This document shows positions 34,119 to 45,600 of a stretch of 64,000 bases of DNA, piece after piece; position 1 is the first letter of the stretch; each line of letters begins with the position of its first letter. Below the pieces are notes generated by a model. That model had not been told where the DNA came from and searched no databases. It was given only the letters and a program-made list of their open reading frames with translations. Made by a program: the position numbers and the translations under genes. Source of the DNA: Lutraria lutraria. Taxonomy: Eukaryota > Mollusca > Bivalvia > Venerida > Mactridae. The stretch covers positions 31,956,830-32,020,829 of the forward strand of contig OZ026833.1 of assembly GCA_964023205.1 (NCBI GenBank). The letters run 5' to 3'.

Positions 34119-35330
34119 GAGACTGTTGATAATACATTGTAGTTTTGTATTACATGGCCTAATTAATCATATGATAAATAATGGGAAACAAGTCTACTGT
34201 GCTTTTATTGATTTTACTAAGGCGTTCGAATACGTAGTAAGAGAAAATGTGTTGTATAAACTGATAAATTTAGGATTACGCGGTAACATATTAAATGTAA
34301 TTAATTAAATGTATACATCTGTTAAAACGCACGTTTAAGTTGAATTAAATGAAGAATATACTTGTGCGCTTGGTGTTAGGGAGGGTGAATGCTTATCGCC
34401 TTTTTTATTTTTCATGTTTTTGAACGATCTTGAAGATTGATTTTATCATAGTGACTTAGATGGCATTGATGGTAATATGTATAACTTGCTTTTGATTTTA
34501 TATGCTGATGACAGTAACATTTGCTAACAGTAGTGAAGAACTATAATAAGCTTTAGATTTATTATCGAACTGTTGCAATAGGTAGAAACTTACAGTAAAT
34601 ACATCCAAAACAAAACTAATGATTTTCAAGAAAGGTGGAAGGTTACAAAGAAATATGCAGTTTGATTAATTATAAAAATGAGGTTGTTGAAATTGTGAAC
34701 AAATTTACTTATTTAGGACTTGTCTTTACTACAGTTGGTCTTTTCTGAAACACAATCTACCCTTGTCGGTCGAGCTTTAATTTAAAGCAATTTATAAGAT
34801 GATTAAATAGTTATGCCATTTTACAAATCTAACTGTTTCACATCGCCTTGATTTATTTGATAAATTAATTTCTCCCACTCTCAATTATGGAAGTGAAGCG
34901 TTGGGTTTTGTTCATGGCTATGCCATTGAAAAAGTACATATTCAACATTGTTAATCGAATATTAGGCGTTAAGAAGACAACTCAGAACGATTTTATATAC
35001 GGGGCACCTGGAAGTAATTAAATACTGGGTTAAAGAACTTCAATGTAATAAAAGTAAGTATGTTAATAAGGTGTTTAATCTTTTGAAGACTGATTTTGAA
35101 TTGTTACGTAATCAAATAAACTGGTGTTCACATGTCAAAGATATTTTATGCTCTCTCGGTTTTTATGATGCTTGGTTATTTCAATATGTTGGTGATGAAA
35201 AAAATTGTACTTAAATTGCTATTTGTGAGGATGTTTACTTATGCTTATGTTGTGTTATGATATGTTTCACTATATGTTGTTATACTGACCAAGTTTGTAC
35301 CTTATGCCAAAATAAATCTTATCATCATAC
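34119..35330 (+). mobile_element. 5'-truncated, decayed non-LTR retrotransposon (reverse transcriptase)
   Basis: An open stretch gives YCAFIDFTKAFEYVVREN and KLINLGLRGN, the FIDFTKAFD block of LINE reverse transcriptases. After a stop, the block GVREGECLSPFLF follows, with the YADDS catalytic phrase at about 34503-34515. Stops and frameshifts break it throughout. The 3' end has AATAAATCTTATCATCAT. Not active. Confidence 0.8.
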
Positions 35331-35545
35331 TAGTGGATTTTTATAAAGCAAATAAAAAAAACAATGTTTTGTCCCTCCATTTGTTGCCATTTTCCCGGAC
35401 ACAATAAGAACGTCAATGAAATAAAATATACAATATACAACGGATATACGTTAAGACAATTGTACTCCAATAAGCGTGTGCGATCCAATATGAAAGACAG
35501 ATGTGAAAAGATAGAACAGATTTGGATGACATTTCATAATCACAC
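35209..35545 (+). repeat. LINE 3' tail plus flank, copy 2
   Basis: Direct repeat of 33809-34107, at an offset of 1400 bp at the left end and about 1436 bp at the right. The flank is repeated as well as the LINE tail, so this is a local tandem duplication and not a target-site duplication. Confidence 0.75.
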
Positions 35546-36689
35546 CTTCCTATGATGAATCTTGTCCGTTGTTTACAAAGGCCAATTGAACTTCCAATAA
35601 GGGAACATAGTCAAGATGTCAATACAATCGATGATATAACACAATTTAATGCAATATAAACAACTATTATGATTGACAATGTATAGACTATCTGTCAACT
35701 CAAAGATATCGTTGAATGCTGTTAAAAGTTGATTGTTAAGCCAGTCATTACGTATATGTCTAACCCATAGCCACTTGCATTTTACAGAGCATAACAAACA
35801 AATGCATCCCTCGGCTATATTACAACTGTTTGACTTGCGGACGATGCAAATTTAAACAAAAGTCTACATTAAGCGTATTGCCTACAGCAACAATTAGTTT
35901 GCCTTCGTAAGAGTTGTCGTATCACACAGTTATATTGAGCCCGAGTTTTGATGTATTATCGTCATTGTTATTGTGGATGTGGTGAATCCATGTAATAAAG
36001 AATGCAGTAAATGTATTACAAGTTATTTAAAACTTATGGTAAGTATAATTCCTTAGTGAAATTGGCGGCATGAGGAAGTTAGATCAATAATGGGTCCCGT
36101 GTATAAAGTGACAGCAATAGAAAAAAAAAATATTTGATCAACTTGCTTCATACTGCAAAACCATGAATTACATTATCGTGTAATATCATTAAAACACGCC
36201 ATTCTATAACAAAACAGATTATTTGAGAATAATCGGTTTGGAAAATTTAGAAATATTATAATGCCTCCATATCGTTATATATACCTGAATAAGCGATTCG
36301 GAAGTATAATGTTTTGCAATGCTGGGTCTGTACCAAAGACAACGATTTTTTAAACGGCAGGGCAGCAATGTAAGTGTGACTGATGTAGAATCCATATTTA
36401 GATGATAAAAATTTCATGCATCTTGTTGTTTTATAAAATTAGTAATACGCTTTAACAACATAAGGAAGTTCAATTACTATTGCCATTATTGTCTCCCTTA
36501 AAACGTAAACAGTCTAGATTTATTTTCAGAAGAAATAAAAAAGCAACGTTATAATTGTAATTTTATTGCTTTAGTGTCAATTGTTCTTTGAAATATGTTC
36601 CCCTTCAATTTTACACTAGTTTAATGGAACATCTTTAATTGATTGCCTACATTGTATAGTATAACACTTAATTACGTAAACAATAGTCG

Positions 36690-37265
36690 TTTACAAAAAT
36701 ACAAATACCATGCTTTCATATCAAGCGTCAAAATTAACTAACCGAAGGCGGATAAAAATAACTGTTGTATTGTGATAAACAATGCATTATCTTAATATCG
36801 TCTCCACTTTATCGGCGACAACCATCGCTAACGTGTTGTGTATTGCGTTGGTAGATGACAATATTTCGTTTTTAAGTAGCCTCTCTTACTGGACATCAAA
36901 ATGCAGAGGGTTTAATTCTTTAACATCGATTGCCGCTTCATTTAAAGATTAATTTCAAAACTGCTTTCGGTGGTTTGTAGCCGACATGTAATATCTAGAG
37001 AACAATGCCTCATAATTTTCATACTGTTTTCGTTTTTCACTATAAGGTATTACGTAATTGTCAGCGGGGTTCAGGCTACGGAATTTATATTACGTCAAAT
37101 ATCTAATGAACGAAGAACGTTAGCAAAAATCTGAGACACTGTTTCCTGCATTGTACATTTATAGTTATTTAAACGTTGATTGTTGTAACGAATTTCCTGA
37201 TACAGAGAGGTTTTCTTTGCAAAAAATATGTAAACTACCAGCGATATTGGTTTGTAGAAGACAAA
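36690..37265 (+). pseudogene. Relic of a gene 1 intron (copy of ~3170-3825)
   Basis: Shared phrases in order: CAAGCG(A/T)CAAAA, GTCAGCGGGGTTCAGGCTAC against GCCAGCGGCGTTCATGCTAC, CTAATGAACGAA, and GCGATATTGGTTTGTAGAAG (exact). In gene 1 an EGF exon follows 170 bp later. Here none does. This is best read as a dead fragment of another family member. Confidence 0.6.
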
Positions 37266-37989
37266 CCAAATCTAACATATTTTCAAATCACTTACAATCG
37301 ACTTTTACAGTGGATTTATTTAAGTACATAACTATGGTTAAAGTTTTAAATTTATACATTGGTGAAACTTGACATGACCAGTCAGTCACGAACTACATAA
37401 CACTTCTAAATAAATACGAGTGTGTCTAACAAATGTAAAGTATTGTATTAACTTCAATGGTTTTACAAATGATGTGCATTGTATTATTGGTTGTCTCAAC
37501 GTAATTTAGTTTAATCTTTTACATATATGCAACGGTATTATATATAACGTTATTGTTCATATTAGTATACCGTACATAAAAAAATCAACAAAGTAGCAAA
37601 TTATATATGATTAGGCCATCTGACAGCTAAACTTGACTGAAATATGTTTCATTTTAGAAAAGTAACAAACAAATTAACAGTTTAGAAAAACAATTTCACC
37701 GTTTCCTCAAAACTCTATCCAGCAAGTCATTTTTCTTATAAAGCCTATAACACTGTCTTATATCATACTTACTGAGTAATGCTGGCACCCATTTGTTCAA
37801 TAAAATATCAATACATCTACCTCAAATGATAACATAAAATATTCAGATAATCCTTTGTTTAATGATGAGTGTTTCCAAAAGAAATTAGTTTTTCACAAAA
37901 TGTTAAATATGTATTGATTAGTTTACAGTGAAGAAAATCGAAATAGTTTAGTAAGGACTAGATCAGCGTAAAAAACTTGTATTAGAAAC

Positions 37990-38560
37990 TGTAAATATGA
38001 ATATGATAAAAATGAGACATTAAAACTTACTCAGGCAAGATTTACAAAATGTATTGGACTATGCTGAAGAAAAATTATAGAATTGCGAAGAAAAATGATG
38101 GAATTGCACAAAGTAACATACCCTTAGATATGTTTGCACGTTACTTTAAAACAGTCAATAACCCACATGATCGTTTTTATATTCCGAATGATGACGTGCT
38201 AGACATTTCTTAGAAAAATATGACAATAATGAATTCAAAATAATGTTCAATGAGCTAAGAGGGATATGTCATACCGTGACATAAAAAGATAGCATAAATA
38301 ATGTAGATAATTATAGGGGTAGTACGTTTCTTGGTGTCTTTGGTAAGCTTTTTTTCACGAGTGTTAAAGAATAGATTGTCTGGTTGGGCAGAAACATATA
38401 ATGTTTATGTAGAGGCTCAGTCCGGCTTCAGGTAAAAAATGGGAACTGTTAATAATAGTTTGTTATTACATGTCCTAACTAAGCATATGATAAATAAAGG
38501 GAAACAACTCTACGGTGCCTTTATTGATTTTACTAAGGCGTTCGATTATATATATACACA
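37990..38560 (+). mobile_element. Decayed LINE reverse-transcriptase fragment
   Basis: Fragments of VFGKLFF, LSGWAETYNVYVEAQSGF and YGAFIDFTKAFDY appear in changing frames (38320-38555), colinear with a LINE RT domain. It stops abruptly at a TATACACAC run near 38550. Related to the element at 34119-35330. Confidence 0.75.
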
Positions 38561-39538
38561 CACACATTTTCATGTTTCGTTAACTCTCATTCTGGTCATA
38601 GAGTATTTGTCATGGCATAATATTATACAATTAAATCAAAGTAATATACTTTAAATTATGGAGAAATTACGTTGCTCAAACAATTATATTGTCATACAAT
38701 ATTTATTAATGATACCAGTGTCAAGTTCGATCACTAGTAGTGACTCTAACTCAATTGCCTAAAAAGTCACTATCATACTTTATTAACGTCTTCTTCAGCA
38801 ACATTATTGTGATAGTTGTTTTTTTCTGCAAGATTTGCATTTCAAGTCGTAAAGTGCAATAATTATTCTACTTGATTACGATCTGCACATCTGAATACAT
38901 TTTTTTTTTAATTTGAAGTAGCAACGACGCGTGTTAGATAATAATACTTTATAAATTGTTTTTCAAATTTATTGCTTGGACCGTAGCTTGAAGATGCGGA
39001 ATTTAAATTCTTTCATTTCTTTCAACGCGTAATGACCTGCACGGTATATTCTTTTCGGAACACACAAAACATTTTCTTGACCTTTCACTCGATCATCAGA
39101 TATATATTAAGGCATTGTTTCGACACAACGTTCAAAACAACATCAGTGGCAATAGAGATCTGTAAATCAGTGATATTCGAGCCAGACAATAACAAACAAC
39201 TATGGGCAGGTTATTGTTTTCAAACTTCCTTGCATGCTATGTTAAACACTTCGATAGGCGGTAAATAAAGCAGTTATTTTTGTGAAGCCGGAAGTATTTA
39301 TGAATATGAAGTTTGCAAGGATCTTTCAACAGACATACTTAGTTTGGAGTATCGAATTTCACTAAACCTTCAACTGCAATGGGATTGACAGTAAGATTTA
39401 ACTGTGCAACATCATCGAGTGGATGAAAAAGTAATGTTTAAGAGATTACATAAAATAAATCTAAAGAATATGTGTGTTGTTTAAGATAATTCTGCTGGAC
39501 AACAATCAAATATATGTGTTTTACGGTATGCGCATAAA

Positions 39539-39617
39539 ATGGCTGGCGTCAACACACTTGTCTGCTATGTGACACTACTAGTGATTCATGCTTGGATTAA
39601 CGAGGTGAATGGTGGTG
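39539..39617 (+). CDS. Gene 2 exon C1: signal peptide
   Basis: ATG at 39539, then MAGVNTLVCYVTLLVIHAWI and a polar end NEVNGGG. The hydrophobic core of about 14 residues fits a secretory signal peptide. It ends in phase 1 at a consensus GTGAGT donor, matching the phase 1 start of all ectodomain exons. An ATATAT stretch lies about 30 bp upstream of the ATG; no firm promoter can be called. Confidence 0.75.
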
Positions 39618-42600
39618 GTGAGTATATTCATTTTAGAGATGGATCTAAATACTGTTATAAATATCAAACACTATGTAGGTGTGTTTAGGTGTCGTAATAA
39701 ACAAAATTCTTATGGGTTTTATCAATAAATATACAATGTTTGATTTTACTTTGTTAAATATAAAGACATTTATTGTAAATACCGTGATCATTCTAACATC
39801 GAAACTCATTCACTGGACTCAATGCACTACCGAAAACATATGAGATAATGAAAAAAGTATATATCAAAGACGTTTGCTACAATTTCCCTTTTTCACATAG
39901 ACATATAAGGAAAAAATGAAAACTCCATGATCTTTTTAAACGATGCATGGTCATAGCATCTGCTAACAGAAACATTGGAAGCGGTAAAAGTGGTGGTTGA
40001 CTAACTCGTTTGTCAGAGTTATCTACCCCTAATTTTGAATGTTTGGCTAATTTTGAGGTTGATATAGAAGTATTGCTATTATATCCTTGGACATACATTA
40101 TTTTACTTTAAATCTGTTGATCAAGTATAAAGAAAATTGAGACAGGCACATGTCGCACAAGCTTTAGAAATAAATTGTACGAGTTTCCCAAATTGTGGTG
40201 CATCACATCCTGTTGCGACAGGGACGATTAAAAGATCAAGTAGCCTGTCTTGTTAGTATGGCCATAAACAGCCAGCGTAGGTATATCGGATAGATATCGG
40301 ATAAAGAACGATTTATCTGAATAACGGTCGAATCAATATCCATCAGTGATTGTTGGGTGATTGGTCCTTTTTGCCAAATATTGTTAAGCAGTCGGAAAAG
40401 TCTAAAAGACTAAAGCATTAAATGGTAGTAAAGATATCTCTGTTAGTGTCTTGGTGTTAAATAAAACAAACAATCGCAGACGAACAGACAACGGGCAGAA
40501 GTCCAGGTAAGATAATTAACATGGTGATATTTTCGTTCGATTTGAATTACTGCTTTGTGACAATCTTAATAATCTAGGTTTGCGCAAGGACGACACACAA
40601 GAGCACAATTTAATCAATTACAGGTAAGTTATTTAATATGGTGTTCGCGATGAATATATTCTTCGAATAAACAAGAGTTTAACTTTTAAAGATTTTTCTG
40701 CTGAATCAGTGAATTATTTTAAATCAAGAGTTCAGCTCGCTTGTCTGTATTTGAAGGGTATCTGAAATAACACTGATACAGTGTAACTTCTGAAATCCGG
40801 ACCCTCTGAAATCCGGAAACATCTGAAATCCGGACGATTTTCTTGGTCCCGAAATTTCTCCCTCTATTTCAATGTAAATTATACTTTTGAATTCCGATTT
40901 TTCACGAATTTTGATTTATGTAAGTGCAATATTAAAATGTTCTTCAAAAATCAGGACAGTGCAAAAAGTGTCATCCTTAATAAGTCCCGCGATTATAAAC
41001 CCTGAGGCAAAATGTCATTTTCCCCTCTTTCCATTATTTACCAATCAGTGGTGTAAGTTTATTTTGACATGTGTTAGAATCACAATATGTAAAATTACAT
41101 GATTAATAAATCTTATGAATGTTTATCTTTCATTTTTGCGTCATGTCTCAGTAATAATAACACCATATTGTATTATGCATAAATAATGATGTCCCTATTT
41201 TCACCATAAACAAACTTTGGTGTTTAACATCTGTACTTGTTCAGATAATTTTAGACGTCCGAATTCCGGAAACTTCCCAAATCCGGACATTTTAGCCGGT
41301 CCCATGGGTGTCCTGATCTCAGAAGTTACACTGTATCAGTTTAAATTGAAGTCGTTGATTTATTAAGATTTGAGTATGAGTTGCTTTTCTTACAGGTCTG
41401 CTATTTCGAATGTTGGTGGCTCATCATTGAGAAAACTATGACTGGGAATATTCAAGAAAAAGACTCTTGAGTTCAACTGGACCAGAGCAGATGGGATAGA
41501 TGGGATTTGAGTTTCTGAAACCTTGGGCAAATATACACATTGACATAATAATTCATTTTATGAAGATGTCAGTTAGGCATGTGTTAGGCTGTCGTGTACA
41601 TTTTATTTCGTCCTTAATTAAACAATAGGAATTATTAATGAATGTATCTTTACCTGTCGTTTAACTGTAACATAACAAAATAAAATAAATAACTTGCTGA
41701 TGTATTTAACTGCGTCATTATCTTCCTGACCTAGGGTCCGGACACATTAAAATGTAAGCCTATGGTACGGTGTAAAATTGCCATTATCGGACCGAGTAAT
41801 ATTTAAAACGCTATCAGACTGAAGCGAAAACAGCCCGGGACGAAGTGAAATGCATATCGGTTATCAAAGTTTTCAATATGTATGTATTTGTTTGAAACAA
41901 ATAAATATAGATTGAAGACTTTGATACGGGCGTATTCATACATTACGGAAGTTTGCTGAACACTTTGCCGAAAATCTTCCTCATTCGTAAAACCAACGAT
42001 TTAGCATTCACTATTTTGACATTCAACTAAAACACGGACGTTTTTGTGCCATTCTATTTTTTAATAGAATTTTATTAAAAATGAGACCCAAGCTCTATCA
42101 TGGATATTATGCTCATAACTTACACACCAAACACGAACTTGGGATACTCTTAAAATAAGGAGGAACAGTGTAGAATGGACATATCAGATTGTCACACTCT
42201 CCACAATTAAATTCATTTTCCCATATGATTACCGTCAATATACGAGGGCTGTTCTGGAAGTTCGCGTAATTTCTCAATAGCACGACTATTTACAGGGCTT
42301 TCGAGTTATGACAATTGACTTCAATCATAATGAGGTTATAAATGATTAACATGGCTTCAATAAATCTGTTCTACTTGTATATAGTTTTGACATAGCATAA
42401 ATAATGCTACTTTCTTAACGCTGTCACAAAATTCAAAACGTCCAAATTGTGCGACACATTCGTCCGTGGCGAGTTAACTATAAAACACAGTGCTTCCCTG
42501 TTCGTCATCTTTTCATTCACACATTTTTTTTCAAATTGCATCCTTACACAAAATTGATACATAACATTGTTTTAATCTTTTTAAAACATGATCATTTGCA

Positions 42601-45600
42601 TAATGAAACTCCACAAAGGCTATTATTGATATTCCGTCGTTCGTATATGAATCTCAAATAATGCTGATTTGTGATGATTCAATTGGTTGCATCCTTATCA
42701 CCTATTAGCATATATTATTGAGTGGGTTATTCACGCATGGTTAGTGATCATCCGTAAGTTTTAACATACTCTCCGAGATATGTAATGAGTGATTACGGAA
42801 TGCCTTAAATAGAAAATATGACACACATGGTATTTGTAAAGTCTGTTCGTGTTAAAAGCTAATCAGTCTCCGTTATCGCATATCATATCTCAATTGTTTG
42901 AGCCTTAGTTAATTCAATATATTTGCACATGTGTAAATGGTTGCCAATTCGTATCAAGTTTCTTAATTATTTTTCTAACACCTAGCCTAACAATAACACG
43001 TACTATTGAAACTAGTTACCAAGTAAGTTATTATTTATGAAGTTAAAGTAGCATCTTCTATAGAAAGTATTTCAATTTCTGTCTCGTGGATGTTCGGATG
43101 ATGACAAATTGATTGTGCTTTGAGAATTGTTTTAAAGCATTTAAAATACCTTTTCAGCTAACTTATAAGAAAAATAACCATTAGAATGGTGCCGATGTGA
43201 CATAATATGCGTAACACGTGACATAATATACGTAACATGTAATTTTGCTTCTGCCTGGTATGAGCAGCAACTTGAATAATAATATTAAACAAATTACTCA
43301 TTATGGAAACAAATTATATATAATAATTCCTAACTCATAGATGAACTGTACCTTTATGCAGAGACTTGAAAATATGGTACAACAGATGCAATGAATTGGA
43401 CATATTCGTCAAACTCAATGCCTATGAAAGAAATATTTCTTTAACACGCTTGTGTAACGTAAATGTTCTAGTATCAATATGTATACATGTTACTCACTCT
43501 GGTGGTATAAAGACAAGTGTTGTGTTGCGCTTTAACCATTCTGGGGAATATATAACCATGATAATAATTTTTTTCTCGTGCAATGCTACGTACATTGAAA
43601 CAACGCATGGACAGACATCTTTATGATAAATATTAATGCCTAGTTAAATTATATTTTAAAACATGCACTTTCTTAACTTTATACACACAACACAGCCAAC
43701 CTTGATTTAATATAGTGGTATGATGATTCTAACATTTCCTATTTAAACTTTGTTATTTTAGCGGTAAGAAACAAACGATTGTTTTATTCTTTTCCCAACG
43801 TACGACCTTATAATGAAATGCTTTATTGTGTATTCTGTGAACCAAAAACAGTTTGCATGCAATCTGATAAGATAATCAGTGTGCCATTGTTTTGATAAAA
43901 CATACCAAAGGACTTCAAAAATTGTTTTCTTTAGAGCATTGTAAATAAATGTATAGAAGGAAACTGAAAATAATTGTAGATAGATAAACGTATTATCTTA
44001 ATGCACACCTAATTCACACCTGGGGGTCCAGGTTTCAAACCTAGCAGATTCATCTCCGTCTATAAGTGTGACGTAACAATTTGATTTTCATAAATTGTTC
44101 TTTCATTTAAGGAAATAATCGTTATATAAATTATACAAGGCAAATACAAATGTAGTCATACGCAATGGTGATTATGCTTAAAACACAAATTAACGAAATA
44201 TGTTAAGACTATCAATTAATAAAGGCATACAAAAACTAATAGAGAAACGCCTTTTTAATTCAGTATCCATGACATATATGCGAGAAGCATGAGTACTGCA
44301 TGTTTGCCTGTATGTGGATTAAGATTTCTATATTTATATCGATTCTGTCCTAAAACATACACTGAAGACGTATTCGAATGGTGGAAATATCATTCTTTTT
44401 ATCTCCAGGGCATTCACACTCAGATTATTTCATTTAATTTATCATCGGATCGTGTATTAACGAACAAATGTACAATAAGTTTGTATTAAAAAAAAACTTA
44501 CTTTCATTTCAGCGTTTCAAGTAAACTGGGGAAACGGTGTAGGTATTTTTTGGACGGGTGTTTTCGTGGGTTATCTTCAAATTCAATGCAAATTTTAACA
44601 TAATTCTGGTTAGTCGACCACTTCAGTTGTATCAGTATTTATATAGGATGCTACCGAATGATAATGTTTTAAATGTCTGCATTATTGTTTTGACATTTCG
44701 ATCAGCCGAAGATAAAGGCGTTCTTTTTGATAAGCCGGAAAAATAATGAATATCAAGCAAATAAAGGACTTAACAACATACATACATTAAATTCATTATA
44801 AGCACACTTGTATTGTCAGTTCTTTATAATGCTACAATACAGTCGCGTGTGACTTAATAAGAGTAATATACAAAATACACCAACATAATATTTGTTTTTT
44901 TGTGGTTTTTTTTTGGTGAATTGTGCTTGGTAATCATAGAATAAATTACGGTATGTGTATGTTACGGCTGTCAACACGCTTGTTTGCCTGACAATACTAC
45001 TAGTGATTCATGCTTTCATTAACAGAGTAAATAGCGGTAGTGAGTGTTTATTTTTATGGAACGAAAAACATTTATCGAGACAAAAAAATAGCATTTCTTT
45101 GCATAATAGCATTGTTAATGTCAACACATCTAGCAACATATCATGCTACTCTGATGATAAGAATTCTAAATATCCTAATATTTTAAATGGCCGATGGTCT
45201 CCAAATATGTAGAACATGTAGATACATATCTATAAACAATAAATGGTTCTTAAGTTTAGGTCATTGGCTCAGTATTGCTACTTGAAAAAATAAACGATTT
45301 TTAATATTGTCGTTTTAAACAAATCATAAAATTGTTTTGATGGATTTGAGAGGGTCTCATCAGCAGTAACTGTATATTGCACGGATAAGCACACAAGTAT
45401 ATATGTTACCGATAACTGTATCAAATTACATGTAGATCTATTTGATAAATCCCTTTATCAGTTGACCTTAAGTTTTTCAACTTTTTCATAGCCGTCATCA
45501 CTTAAACATCACATTGCCGGGAAATGTTGGTGCATACAACAGGAAAATGCTACTCATCAGGGTTCTGTTCTACGATATTTCGTTTTTAATGTCCAGGCTA

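Larger units (their letters stand above)
33014..39538. other. Intergenic region between gene 1 and gene 2
   Basis: No intact gene. It holds LINE relics (33809-35545 and 37990-38560) and a relic copy of a gene 1 intron (about 36690-37265). The rest is AT-rich DNA with nothing recognised. Confidence 0.6.

Noticed and set aside
44015..44060. A tRNA B-box-like phrase (GGTTTCAAACC)
   Set aside because: No A box at the right distance and no cloverleaf; chance is likely in this much sequence.
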